From positions 180,451 to 244,450 of the forward strand of contig CANRMI010000003.1 in NCBI GenBank assembly GCA_947631685.1: a stretch of DNA of 64,000 nt, given 5' to 3'. A program made the position numbers and the translations under genes. Positions 37,429 through 46,891 of the stretch are shown one piece after another (within the stretch, counting starts at the first letter, position 1; each line of letters begins with the position of its first letter). Source of the DNA: an uncultured Lachnospiraceae bacterium (GTDB lineage Bacteria; Bacillota; Clostridia; Lachnospirales; Lachnospiraceae). Under the pieces are notes generated by a model. The model was not told the DNA's origin, searched no databases, and saw only the letters and a program-made list of their open reading frames with translations.

Positions 37429-39030
37429 ATGATCTGCCCAAATTGTGGTAAAGAAATCAGTGACAATTCTAAATTCTGCGGCGCCTGTGGGGCTTTAGTG
37501 ACGGCACAGCCCGCCCCCGTACCGGAGCAGCAACCCGCTCCTGCAGCAGCGCAGCAGCCTATGCCTGTGGCGGCACAGCCGATACCGGGTGCGGTACCCC
37601 CGCCTGTAAATTACATGCCAAATCAGAACCCTGGGAATATACCGCCGGCAGGAGGCAGGAAAAAGGGTAAAGCCGGGATTGTTATACTGATCCTTGTGCT
37701 GGTAGTACTGCTTGCGGGCGGCGCGGCAGGGGCATTCCTGTTTTTGAACCGCCCCATCAATAAAATCAGCAAAGCGCTGGAAGAAAATGACCTGGAAACG
37801 GTAGCCCAGTTCTATCCCCGGCTGTCAAATGATGAGGACAGGGCGGAGGTATCCGCGAAGCTGCTGGAATATGCGGAAAGCAGAAAAGACGCGTATCTAA
37901 ACGAAGAAGCGGATTATGAAACGGTGCAGAGGGAGCTGGAAGAGATCGCTTCCATGGATTCCCAGGAAGATGAAGAGATAGAAGAGATGCTGGGACTGCT
38001 GGAGCAGCTCAAAGATTCCAGGGACAGCTATCAGGAGGCGGAAAAGTACCGGGCAGAAGGCAGTTATCAAATGGCGCTGGCAGCGTACGCCGAGGTGATA
38101 CCGGAAGATATACTCTACTATGACAGGGCCCAGGAGGCCATGGAAACGGCGAAAGACGAACTGGTGCAGGACAGTATAGAGAGTGCCCGCAGCTATACGG
38201 AAAGCGGAAACTACGCGCAGGCTCAACAGGTTTTGGAGGATGCGCTGCTGGTGCTTCCCGGAAATACGGATCTGCTGGCCGCTATGGATGACATACGGAC
38301 AAGCCAGAGGGACAATATCATAAATACGGCGCTGCGGGATGCGGAAGCAGCAGTGGGCGAGGGACGGATTTCCGATGCCAGATCCATTCTGGAGGTTGCG
38401 CTGGAAACCTATCCCGACAGCATAGAGCTGCAGAATGCGGTTGCGGGACTGCCTTCCGACGGCGCGTTGGCGGGTACATGGCGGCTGGATTATGATATAA
38501 GCCAGACGGTGATCTCTGAACTGGGCGAAGAATTTGAGGATTTTCAGACGCCTCTGGTCATTCCGTTGATGTTTGAACTTGGCGAAGATGGTTCTTTCAA
38601 TATTTACATCTCGGAAGAATTTCCGGAAAATTATGACGCGTGGGAGGAGGATTTTCTTACCTACAGCATCGATCTGATATACGATACGCTGGAGGACATG
38701 GGGATTTCCAAAGAGCAGGCCCAAAAGATGATAAAAGAAGAATACGGCTATTCTCTAGAGGATTATTTCCGGAAATCCATAGAGGAGGAGATAGATGACG
38801 GCATGCTGGAAGAGCTGATGTCTTTAAAAGAAACCGGCAGCTATGAAGTGCAGGGAGATCGGCTCTATATTACGGATGAAAGCGGAGAGATGGATTATGA
38901 CGCGTACGAGACTTTCATCGTAGAAGGAGATACCCTGACTTTCCTGAAGCCGGAAGGACTGGATGAGGATGAATTTATGCCCGGACTGAGCTATCCTCTT
39001 TCCTTTACCAGAGTGACGGAAACGGACTAA
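37429..39030 (+). CDS. Zinc-ribbon, TPR-containing membrane protein
   Basis: A 533-residue protein. A zinc ribbon (CPNCG and CGACG, residues 3-20) starts it, followed by a Pro/Gln/Ala linker (22-75) and one membrane helix (83-107, IVILILVLVVLLAGG). Extracellular TPR-like helical repeats follow (about 110-340), with YRAEGSYQMALAAYAEVI and ARSYTESGNYAQAQQVLEDA. The C-terminal domain (345-533) starts LAGTWRLDYDISQTVISELG, contains FELGEDGSFNIYISEE and is a paralogue of the preceding lipoprotein. AAAGGAGAATGTT is the ribosome site. It looks like an envelope scaffold linking a cytoplasmic zinc ribbon to a surface domain. Confidence 0.8.
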   Translation: MICPNCGKEISDNSKFCGACGALVTAQPAPVPEQQPAPAAAQQPMPVAAQPIPGAVPPPVNYMPNQNPGNIPPAGGRKKGKAGIVILILVLVVLLAGGAAGAFLFLNRPINKISKALEENDLETVAQFYPRLSNDEDRAEVSAKLLEYAESRKDAYLNEEADYETVQRELEEIASMDSQEDEEIEEMLGLLEQLKDSRDSYQEAEKYRAEGSYQMALAAYAEVIPEDILYYDRAQEAMETAKDELVQDSIESARSYTESGNYAQAQQVLEDALLVLPGNTDLLAAMDDIRTSQRDNIINTALRDAEAAVGEGRISDARSILEVALETYPDSIELQNAVAGLPSDGALAGTWRLDYDISQTVISELGEEFEDFQTPLVIPLMFELGEDGSFNIYISEEFPENYDAWEEDFLTYSIDLIYDTLEDMGISKEQAQKMIKEEYGYSLEDYFRKSIEEEIDDGMLEELMSLKETGSYEVQGDRLYITDESGEMDYDAYETFIVEGDTLTFLKPEGLDEDEFMPGLSYPLSFTRVTETD

Positions 39031-39050
39031 ATTACGACATATAGTAATCC

Positions 39051-39109
39051 AATATCGAGGAAATGCACAATATCTTGTATTTTTTCTGCATTTTCCTCGA
39101 TATTTTTTT
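39051..39109 (+). terminator. Strong terminator after the zinc-ribbon gene
   Basis: A 17-bp stem with one bulge, arms AATATCGAGGAAATGCA (39051-39067) and TGCATTTTCCTCGATATT (39087-39104), followed by seven Ts. TTGACA at 39108-39113, overlapping its end, may start the next gene's promoter, but the -10 (TATGAT or GATAAA) is poorly spaced. Confidence 0.88.
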
Positions 39110-39191
39110 GACATTACATGGCATGTTATGATAAACTTAGTAAGTGATAGTGGGATGTTATTGTCGTAATGGATAAAGAGGGACAAGTGCC

Positions 39192-42077
39192 GTGGACAAA
39201 TATGAATACAAATTGAGAGCCGAAGAAATCAAATCTTTAATCGCCCAGGGAGAATACGCGGAGGCCGCTGCTATTGCGGACAGTATCGACTGGCGACGTG
39301 TCAAAAGCGTGATGATGCTCTGTACGGTCAGCGATCTGTACAAGATCAACCGCCGCCTGGAGGACGCCAGGGATATGCTGCTTCTGGCATATGACCGTCA
39401 TCCGGGGGGCCGTTCTATCGTATATTCTCTGTGTGAGCTTTCCATTAAAATGGGAGACCTAGTGAACGCGCTGGGTTATTACCGGGAGTTCGTGCAGGAG
39501 GCTCCCAAGGACAGTGGACGGTATATTTTAAAATATAAGCTTTTTGAGGCCCAGGAGGTTTCCCTGGAGGAGCGCATTGAGGTTTTAGAGGAGTTAAAGA
39601 GCAAGGATTACAGTGAAAAGTGGGCCTATGAGCTGGCATATCTGTACCATAGGGTAGGGCTGGGAAGTAAGTGCGTGGAAGAGTGCGACGAGCTGATCTT
39701 GTGGTTTGGAGACGGCAAATATGTCCGCAAGGCACTGGAACTGAAGCAGCTCCATGAGCCCCTGACACCTGCCCAGCAGGAGAAGTACGAGGCCATGAAG
39801 ACGGGAACGGGGCCGGTGCAGAGCGCGAAAGAAGAGACGCCCGTATCCGGCGGGGAGCCGGATCTGATGGATGCGCCTACCCGGGAGATTCCGCAGAAAG
39901 ATCTGGATATTCAGGTTAAAGTCATGAAAGTCGGCCAGTACGATACCATCAATATGCAGAAGGAGCTGGCTGAGAACATGAAAGAGTTCTGGGGCGGCTC
40001 TGGCAGTGAGAATCAGGAAGTTTCCACCGACACGGGTATGCTGGATCTGCCCGACGAAGAAGAGGACGAAGAGGAAGATATGGCGCGGAAAGCCGTAGAG
40101 GAGCTTTCCCAGGCAGAGGAAACCAAGGTAGAGGAAGTGTTCTTTGGGGAAACCGGTGAGATCAACAGCGCTAAGGTAACAAATCTGCAGGAAATAAAAG
40201 AAAAGCTGGCGGCCCAGCCGGCACAGGAGGAAAAGCCGGAGACACCCGCACCTATAGCAGTCCAGCCTGCGCCTGTGGCAGAGCAGGTGGAACCCGAGCC
40301 GGAAGCTTCGCAGGACATTCATCCCGTGGAGCAGCCTGTGCCTATGGAGGTTCAGTCGACACCTATAGCAGTCCAGCCTGCACCTGTGGCAGAGCCGGAG
40401 GCACCGGCGCCGGAATCCAAACCGGAAGCTTCGCAGGACACTCATCCCGTGCAGCAGCCTGTGCCTATGGAGGCTCAGCCGACCCCTATAGTAGCTCAGC
40501 CCGTGCCTGTGGCAGAACAGACGGCATCTGCGCCGGAGCCTAAACAGAGTCTGCCGGAAGCCCATCTTTTTATGGAGCAGCCCAGTAAATTTGACAATAT
40601 GCTTGGAATGGAGTATGACGGGCAGTTCAGTCTGGTCGTGCCCGAGGCGGAGAAGGTAGAAAAACAGATCACCGGACAGCTTCAGCTGGAAGAGGTTCTG
40701 CTGGAGTGGGAAAAAATGAAAAAGGACAACGAACAGAAGCGCATGGAGGCGGTACGCCAGCATGTTTTAGAGCAGACGGGTTCGCTGTTTACCGAATTTG
40801 ACGCGGCCGTTAAAGACGGATTGCTGGAAAAGCTGGAAAAGGACAGCTTAAATGAGACTGCTTCCGTGGAAGTTGCCGGCGAAAACACGGACGGTGAATT
40901 AGAGGTGCTGGAAAGCGGCGAGCTCCCTGATGAGTCCGTAGAAGCGGAAACAGAAGAGCTGGAAGAGATTACGGAAGCGGAAGACGCCGAGGAAAACACC
41001 GAAGAAAGCACAGATGAGGCAGAATCGGAAAATCTGCAGGAAGAGATGGCAGAGGACACGGAAGAAGAGCAGACAGAGGAAACTGTTGAGGACGCCGGTA
41101 CGGCGGAAGCGGCCGAGAATACAGCCGAAAACACGAAAGAGGCGGAAAGCGCGGAGGAGTCTGAAGAAGAAACCGAAGAAGCGGAAGAAGAAACCGACGA
41201 GGCAGAAGAAAAAACTAAGAAAGAAACGAAAAAAGAAACCCAAGAAGAGATCGAAGAAGAGACGGACGAAGAGGCCGAAGACGGTTCTTTAAGGAAAGCC
41301 GGAGAGAAGAGCGAAGAAAAGGAATCCCGGGTACGGGAGCTTTCCGAGGAAGAGGAGCAGCTTTTTGCCGCCTATATCCAGAACCGCAAGACCAAAGAGC
41401 AGATCGTACACGCCATAGACCATGTGAGCATGGCTGCCTATACGGGAAACGTGATCATCACGGGCGAGGAAGGCGAAGACACATTGGCGCTGGCGAAGAA
41501 CCTGATTAAGGAGCTGCAGCAGACCGACAGCAATTTTTCCGGTAAAGTGGCTAAGATCTTAGGGGAATCCCTGAATCAGAAAGAACTGGAGCCCATTTTG
41601 GACAGGCTGAAAAACGGGGCCCTGATCGTGCAGCATGGCGGGGACTTAAAGCAGGAAACCGTAAGCAGACTGCGCAGCGCGCTGGAGCAGGAAAACAACG
41701 GCATGGTCATTTTGCTGGAGGATACCAAGAAAGCCATCCATAAGCTTTTAAAGGCCAATAAAGATCTGGCGGAATGCTTTAATATCCGCATTGACATCGA
41801 GGAGCTGGACAATGGCTCCCTGGTGGAATACGGTAAAAAATATGCGAAAGAGCAGGAGTACAGCATTGATGAATTTGGCGTGCTGGCTCTGCATACCCGC
41901 ATTGCCGAACGTCAGACCAGCGACCACGTGGTAACGGTGGCAGAGGTAAAGGATCTGGTAGACGCCGCGATCAGCCACGCGAACCGCAAATCTTTCAATC
42001 ATTTTGTTGATATTTTGCTGGCAAAGCGATATGATGAAGAGGATATGATAATTTTAAGAGAAAAAGATTTTATGTAA
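39192..42077 (+). CDS. TPR protein with degenerate AAA+ domain
   Basis: A 961-residue protein. Residues 1-210 are TPR-like helices (YEYKLRAEEIKSLIAQGEYA, AAAIADSIDWRRV). Residues ~350-460 are Pro/Gln/Val-rich with imperfect repeats, and 560-710 are extremely acidic (Glu/Thr/Ala runs). Residues ~735-950 follow the CbbX/CfxQ AAA+ pattern, but the catalytic residues are gone: Walker A reads GEEGEDTLALAK with no Gly-Lys-Thr, Walker B reads ALIVQHGG with no Asp-Glu, and the arginine finger is replaced (AECFNIRIDI). It should be an ATPase-dead scaffold. The start is GTG. It precedes glgB by 15 bp, so the two are co-transcribed. Confidence 0.82.
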   Translation: MDKYEYKLRAEEIKSLIAQGEYAEAAAIADSIDWRRVKSVMMLCTVSDLYKINRRLEDARDMLLLAYDRHPGGRSIVYSLCELSIKMGDLVNALGYYREFVQEAPKDSGRYILKYKLFEAQEVSLEERIEVLEELKSKDYSEKWAYELAYLYHRVGLGSKCVEECDELILWFGDGKYVRKALELKQLHEPLTPAQQEKYEAMKTGTGPVQSAKEETPVSGGEPDLMDAPTREIPQKDLDIQVKVMKVGQYDTINMQKELAENMKEFWGGSGSENQEVSTDTGMLDLPDEEEDEEEDMARKAVEELSQAEETKVEEVFFGETGEINSAKVTNLQEIKEKLAAQPAQEEKPETPAPIAVQPAPVAEQVEPEPEASQDIHPVEQPVPMEVQSTPIAVQPAPVAEPEAPAPESKPEASQDTHPVQQPVPMEAQPTPIVAQPVPVAEQTASAPEPKQSLPEAHLFMEQPSKFDNMLGMEYDGQFSLVVPEAEKVEKQITGQLQLEEVLLEWEKMKKDNEQKRMEAVRQHVLEQTGSLFTEFDAAVKDGLLEKLEKDSLNETASVEVAGENTDGELEVLESGELPDESVEAETEELEEITEAEDAEENTEESTDEAESENLQEEMAEDTEEEQTEETVEDAGTAEAAENTAENTKEAESAEESEEETEEAEEETDEAEEKTKKETKKETQEEIEEETDEEAEDGSLRKAGEKSEEKESRVRELSEEEEQLFAAYIQNRKTKEQIVHAIDHVSMAAYTGNVIITGEEGEDTLALAKNLIKELQQTDSNFSGKVAKILGESLNQKELEPILDRLKNGALIVQHGGDLKQETVSRLRSALEQENNGMVILLEDTKKAIHKLLKANKDLAECFNIRIDIEELDNGSLVEYGKKYAKEQEYSIDEFGVLALHTRIAERQTSDHVVTVAEVKDLVDAAISHANRKSFNHFVDILLAKRYDEEDMIILREKDFM
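40251..40520 (+). repeat. Imperfect 111-123-bp coding repeats
   Basis: The phrase CCTATAGCAGTCCAGCCTGC recurs at 40251 and 40362 and in diverged form at 40485, each followed by CCTGTGGCAGAG or similar. The second shared phrase GGAAGCTTCGCAGGACA..CATCCCGTG occurs twice. The encoded units are 37 and 41 residues of Pro/Val/Gln/Glu, a low-complexity linker. Confidence 0.8.
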
Positions 42078-42092
42078 AGAGGGAGGTTTTGG

Positions 42093-44018
42093 ATGGAAAA
42101 AAATAAAAAGGGGCCGGCAGAGAGGGAAAGAATATTTATCAGTGAAGCCGACCAGTATTTGTTTGCGCAGGGGACCCACTATGATATTTATACCAAACTG
42201 GGAGCGCATTTTTCCAGAGAAAACGGGGAAGACGGCGTATTTTTCGGAGTGTGGGCTCCCAATGCGGCAGCGGTTCATGTAATTGGGGAGTTCAATGGCT
42301 GGAATGAAGAGTCCCACCCCATGAAAAAGCTGGGAGAGGGCGGGATTCACGCGCTTTTTGTCCCCGGAGTGGAAGAAAATACGTTATATAAGTTTTTGAT
42401 CACCACACCGGACGGGAAGAAGCTTTATAAAGCGGATCCCTTCGCCAATTACGCGGAGATGCGTCCCGGAACGGCGTCTAAAGTGACGGACTTGAGCGGA
42501 TTTGCCTGGGGAGACGAAAAGTGGATGACGGAGCGGGACACAACGGATGTATACAAACGTCCCATCGCTATTTACGAGTGCCACATTGGCTCCTGGATGA
42601 AGCATCCCGACGGGACCGAACACGGATTTTACAACTACAGGGAGTTTGCCGACAGATTGGTTGAATACTTGAAAGAAATGAAATATACCCATGTGGAATT
42701 GATGGGGATTGCGGAACATCCTTTTGACGGCTCCTGGGGATATCAGGTGACCGGGTATTACGCGCCCACTTCCCGCTACGGCAGCCCCAAGGATTTTATG
42801 TATCTGGTGAACCGCCTGCATAAGATCGGCGTAGGCGTGATCCTGGACTGGGTACCGGCGCACTTTGCCACGGATGCCCATGGCTTGGGCTGTTTCGATG
42901 GGCAGTGTATTTTTGAGCATCCCGATCCGAGGCTGGGAGAGCATCCGGACTGGGGAACCAAGATTTTCAATTACGGGAAAAACGAGGTTAAGAATTTCCT
43001 GATTGCCAATGTGCTGTTCTGGCTCAAGGAGTTTCATGTGGACGGCGTCAGGGTGGACGCGGTGGCTTCCATGCTCTACCTGGATTACGGGAAGCAGGAT
43101 GGACAGTGGTGTCCAAACAAATACGGCGGCAACAAAAATCTGGAAGCCATTGAGTTTTTCAAGCATTTAAATTCCGTGGTAAGAGGAACCTATCCCGGAT
43201 TTTTAAGTATTGCAGAGGAGTCCACGGCATGGCCTATGGTGACCGGACGGGTGGAAGACGACGGCCTGGGATTCACTTTCAAGTGGAATATGGGCTGGAT
43301 GCATGATTTCTGCGAATACATGAAATTAGATCCTTATTTCAGAAAGAACAATCACTACGCCCTCACTTTTGCCATGAGTTACAATGAGAGTGAAAATTAT
43401 ATTCTGCCCCTCTCCCATGATGAGGTGGTGCATTTAAAATGTTCCATGGTAAACAAAATGCCCGGCTATCATGTGGACAAATACGCCAATCTGCGTGTGG
43501 GCTATACTTATATGTTCGGTCATTCCGGTAAAAAGCTGCTCTTTATGGGCCAGGATTTTGGCCAGGAAAGAGAGTGGAGCGAGAATCGGGAATTGGACTG
43601 GTTCCTTCTGCAGGAGCCTTTAAACGCGGGCATGAAGGAATACGTAAAGGCACTCCTGGAAATTTACCGCAAGTATCCTTGTATGTACACCCTGGACAAC
43701 AGCTGGAACGGCTTTGAGTGGTTGAACGCGGACGATAAGGACAGAAGCACCTATGCTTTCTTCCGAAAGACCGACGGGGACAGGAAAAGGGTTTTGTTTA
43801 TCCTGAACATGACGCCCATGCGCTGGGAGAAGTACCGTCTGGGAGTTCCCGCAAACAAGAAGTACAAGCTGATCTTAAACAGCGACGAGAGCCGTTTCGG
43901 AGGCAGCGGGAATGTGCTGCCGGAGGTGCTGCAGGCCGAAAAGGTGCCCGCTGATTACAGGAACTATTCCATTTGTCTGGATTTACCACCCTATACGGCG
44001 GCAGTATTTCAGTTTTAA
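42093..44018 (+). CDS. glgB: 1,4-alpha-glucan branching enzyme
   Basis: GlgB makes alpha-1,6 branches in glycogen. The 641-residue enzyme has an N-terminal CBM48-like domain (GVWAPNAAAVHVIGEFNGW) and a GH13 barrel with the nucleophile Asp in GVRVDAVASMLY, the acid/base Glu in SIAEESTAWP and the third Asp in LSHDEVVH. The region DWVPAHFATDAHGL is typical. GGGAGGTTTTGG precedes the ATG. No other glycogen genes are in the window; it is linked instead to the TPR/pseudo-AAA+ gene. Confidence 0.96.
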   Translation: MEKNKKGPAERERIFISEADQYLFAQGTHYDIYTKLGAHFSRENGEDGVFFGVWAPNAAAVHVIGEFNGWNEESHPMKKLGEGGIHALFVPGVEENTLYKFLITTPDGKKLYKADPFANYAEMRPGTASKVTDLSGFAWGDEKWMTERDTTDVYKRPIAIYECHIGSWMKHPDGTEHGFYNYREFADRLVEYLKEMKYTHVELMGIAEHPFDGSWGYQVTGYYAPTSRYGSPKDFMYLVNRLHKIGVGVILDWVPAHFATDAHGLGCFDGQCIFEHPDPRLGEHPDWGTKIFNYGKNEVKNFLIANVLFWLKEFHVDGVRVDAVASMLYLDYGKQDGQWCPNKYGGNKNLEAIEFFKHLNSVVRGTYPGFLSIAEESTAWPMVTGRVEDDGLGFTFKWNMGWMHDFCEYMKLDPYFRKNNHYALTFAMSYNESENYILPLSHDEVVHLKCSMVNKMPGYHVDKYANLRVGYTYMFGHSGKKLLFMGQDFGQEREWSENRELDWFLLQEPLNAGMKEYVKALLEIYRKYPCMYTLDNSWNGFEWLNADDKDRSTYAFFRKTDGDRKRVLFILNMTPMRWEKYRLGVPANKKYKLILNSDESRFGGSGNVLPEVLQAEKVPADYRNYSICLDLPPYTAAVFQF

Positions 44019-44022
44019 AGGT

Positions 44023-44049
44023 TAAGAAAATACGTAAGACTGACGAAAT
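44023..44049 (+). promoter_or_regulatory. Candidate sigma-D (sigma-28) flagellar promoter
   Basis: TAAG (44023-44026), 15-base spacer, GACGAAAT (44042-44049), against the consensus TAAA-N15-GCCGATAT. Six of eight -10 bases match. It lies upstream of the DUF6240-flagellin-fliS genes, where such a promoter is expected, but the match is only fair. Confidence 0.35.
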
Positions 44050-44050
44050 A

Positions 44051-44080
44051 AAAGGTGAACGCGGAAGCGTTCGCCTTTTT
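44051..44080 (+). terminator. Terminator after glgB
   Basis: Nine-base arms GGTGAACGC and GCGTTCGCC around a GGAA tetraloop, preceded by AAA and followed by TTTTT. Confidence 0.88.
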
Positions 44081-44110
44081 ACATCGCAGGAAAGGGTGTA
44101 AGCGAAAAGA

Positions 44111-46891
44111 ATGCATATTACTTTTGACAACACACCATCTTCAAATGTAGACAGGGTTACAACCGCATATCAGACCGCTTCGCAGGCCGCAGGAAAGGCA
44201 GCGGGCGGATACGCATTGGACATTTCTGGAAAGGTTACGGATAACACTGCATATGGCTTTTTTGAAAGCCATGGCGTCCACGGAAGGACGGCAGAGGAAG
44301 TGATGCAGGCAGCAGGAGGGCAGGATGTTGCCCAGTACCGTAATTATATGACAGTAATGTCCAATTCTATGTCCGATGAGGATTTTGCCAAAATGCAGAA
44401 AGAGGGTTACCGCCCTTCCGATATGGACATGGAGGATACAGTAACTATTTTGGATACCATAAAGGCCGAACTGATCAAAGCCGGCGTGAATGTGACCGGT
44501 TATACGGACAGCATGGATATGGACCGGCTGGCGGAGATCACAGGCAGCATGGCCTACGCGCAGCAGCTCTCCCAGGCTTTTGCCCGGGAAGATGTGCCTC
44601 TTACCGAGGAGACGGCCACAGCCGCAATGGAAGCTTTCAGCCGTGGAACAGAACTGACAGAACTGTCAGAAGGGGCGGCCAAATACATGGTCACCAACCG
44701 TATGGAGCCGGACATTGACAATCTGTATCTGGCGGAACATGCCGGCGCGGTGGACGCCGACCGCCAGGGGAGAGGATATTACCCGGAAGAGATAAACGGT
44801 TATTTTGCCAGAAAGGCAGGAGAACCGGATACGGAAAAGCTAAGGCAGCAGATTGAAAAGGTAATAGAAAGAGCCGGTTATGAGGTGAACGAACAGACTC
44901 TGCGGGACGGAACGTGGCTGGTAGAAAAGGGCGTTCCCCTTACGGAAGAAAGTTTCCGGGCTTTTGAGGAGCTGCAGGAAGTAAAGCTGCCCCAATCGGA
45001 AGAGGAGCTGTTTACCGCCATTGCCGGAGCTTTAGCAGAGGGAAAATCTGCCGGCGAAGCCAATCTGCGGGACGGCAGGAGCATATACCGCAGGGCGGCG
45101 GATTGCCTGGAAGGATATGAGGAACAGTACCGGCGCGTTCTCACAAGCGAACCTACCGGGGAGAATGTCAAAGCCAGGAGGCTTTTGGAGGAAATCCGCC
45201 TGCACATGACCGTGGAAGCCAATGTAAAGCTTTTACGCAGCGGATTTTCCATTGATACGGCGCCCATGGAGGAAACCATAGAAGCCTTAAAGAAGCTGGA
45301 AAGCGAAGAAGCGGGCATTGAAAAAACGCCCTTGGAGTTATGCCGGGAAACAACAGAAAAAGTCAGGGAAATTCCTTTCCTTCCGGCGGTGTCTTTGGGA
45401 AAGCTGCTTTCTTTGGGAGAGCCGCTTAACGTTGAAAACGTCTACGAAACCGGTAAAACTGTGGAAGAGGCGTTGAAACAGGCCGGAGAAGCCTATGAAA
45501 CGATGATGACCGCGCCGCGGGCCGATCTGGGAGACAGTATCAAGGCCGCTTTCCGAAATGTGGACGCGCTGCTGGAAAATATGGGCCAGGAATTGAACGA
45601 TGAAAACCGTAAGGCCGTAAGAAGTCTGAGCTACGCGAATATGGAGCTGACGGAAGAAAATCTGCTGGCGGTCAAGGGCGCGGACAAAGTGGTACGGCGG
45701 GTAGTGGAAAAGATGACACCCGGAGCTGTCCTGGGTATGATAAGGGACAATATCAATCCCTTAAAAGCGTCCATGGAAGAGCTGCAGGAATATCTGGAAA
45801 ACCGAAATTCCTACGAGGAAGAAAGCGAAAAGTACAGCCGCTTTTTATATAATCTGGAGCAGAATCAGGAAATCAGCCCGGAGGAAAAAGACTCTTTTAT
45901 CGGTATTTACAGACTGCTCAGGCAGATAGAGAAATCCGATGGAGCGGCACTGGGAAAACTGGTAAATTCTCAGGCGGAGATTAATTTCGCGAATCTTTTG
46001 TCCGCCATCCGCACAGGAAAAGTACGGGGTGTAAACATTACGGCGGATGATCATTTTGGCAGTCTGAAAGAAGCGGTGAGCAAAGGCGTATCTATCGACG
46101 CGCAGATAGAGCGGGCTTACAGCAGACGGCAGCTGGAGGAGCTGCGGCAGATGGACGCCGGAGAGGCAGAGATTGCTTTCCTGAAGCAGATAGAGGAGCC
46201 GGTCAGCATGGATAATCTGCTGGCAGCGCAGGAACTGGGGACACCGGAAAAAGTATTTAAGCGTCTGATACAGGCGGGAGGACATATACCGGAGGAACTG
46301 GAGGGCGAGGAAATCTTTTCTGACAGGGACAGTTTTCAGGAGGCCTATGGGCGGATGACCAGGGAGAGCGAGGCGCTTTTAAAGGCGCAGACTTTTGCCC
46401 AGGACAACAGCCTGGATATAAGGGCCATGCAGCTTGCCTGCAAACAGCTGCACATCTTGGGAGTTCGAGCCGTAAGAGCCGAGGAATACGATCTGCCCCA
46501 GGAAATAGACGGGGAAATCACCTCCGTACATTTAAAGCTGGTACACGACTCGGAAAACGGCGGCAGAGCCTCCGTGGAAATGCATACCACGGGATACGGG
46601 GTACTGTCCGGGGAGCTGACAATAGCGCAGGGACGGGTTTCTGGATATTTCGCGGGACAGGGCAGGGCCGCGGCGGCGGTTTTGTCACAAGCGGCGGCAG
46701 GGCTGAGCCAGAGGCTGGAAAGTGCCGGCTGGGAAGCAGGAGATTTTAAAATAGTGGATGGACAGAGCCGAACGCTTTCGGGTGAAAGCGGCGGCGGTGT
46801 GGAAACCAGGGAATTATATAGAGTGACGGGCATGGTGATCGGCGCGTTAAGAGGAGCGCTGCGCAGCGCGGCAGAACAGGAGGCAATATGA
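44111..46891 (+). CDS. DUF6240-type protein, probable FliK-like flagellar protein
   Basis: A 926-residue soluble protein without signal peptide or membrane helix, mostly alpha-helical and acidic, with repeated motifs of the type ITEETATAAMEAF, LTEESFRAFEEL and LTEENLLAVKGADK at about 70-100-residue intervals. The N-terminus has a Thr/Ser/Ala-rich stretch, then KVTDNTAYGFFESHGVHGRT. The last ~110 residues (ITSVHLKLVHDSENGGRASV then GVLSGELTIAQGRVSGYFA and LSQRLESAGWEAG) look like the FliK hook-length-control C-terminal fold. Its stop overlaps the flagellin start by four bases. I recall DUF6240 as the family name; the flagellar role is inferred from context. Confidence 0.72.
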   Translation: MHITFDNTPSSNVDRVTTAYQTASQAAGKAAGGYALDISGKVTDNTAYGFFESHGVHGRTAEEVMQAAGGQDVAQYRNYMTVMSNSMSDEDFAKMQKEGYRPSDMDMEDTVTILDTIKAELIKAGVNVTGYTDSMDMDRLAEITGSMAYAQQLSQAFAREDVPLTEETATAAMEAFSRGTELTELSEGAAKYMVTNRMEPDIDNLYLAEHAGAVDADRQGRGYYPEEINGYFARKAGEPDTEKLRQQIEKVIERAGYEVNEQTLRDGTWLVEKGVPLTEESFRAFEELQEVKLPQSEEELFTAIAGALAEGKSAGEANLRDGRSIYRRAADCLEGYEEQYRRVLTSEPTGENVKARRLLEEIRLHMTVEANVKLLRSGFSIDTAPMEETIEALKKLESEEAGIEKTPLELCRETTEKVREIPFLPAVSLGKLLSLGEPLNVENVYETGKTVEEALKQAGEAYETMMTAPRADLGDSIKAAFRNVDALLENMGQELNDENRKAVRSLSYANMELTEENLLAVKGADKVVRRVVEKMTPGAVLGMIRDNINPLKASMEELQEYLENRNSYEEESEKYSRFLYNLEQNQEISPEEKDSFIGIYRLLRQIEKSDGAALGKLVNSQAEINFANLLSAIRTGKVRGVNITADDHFGSLKEAVSKGVSIDAQIERAYSRRQLEELRQMDAGEAEIAFLKQIEEPVSMDNLLAAQELGTPEKVFKRLIQAGGHIPEELEGEEIFSDRDSFQEAYGRMTRESEALLKAQTFAQDNSLDIRAMQLACKQLHILGVRAVRAEEYDLPQEIDGEITSVHLKLVHDSENGGRASVEMHTTGYGVLSGELTIAQGRVSGYFAGQGRAAAAVLSQAAAGLSQRLESAGWEAGDFKIVDGQSRTLSGESGGGVETRELYRVTGMVIGALRGALRSAAEQEAI

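Noticed and set aside
40251..40520. Repeated sequence considered as a CRISPR or mobile element
   Set aside because: The units are in frame, Pro/Gln-rich, of unequal length and have no spacers; this is a coding low-complexity linker.
39594..40763. Minus-strand open frame of 389 codons
   Set aside because: It is antisense to the repeat-rich TPR protein; the Cys/His/Leu/Arg-rich translation is the mirror of Gln/Glu/Lys/Pro codons.
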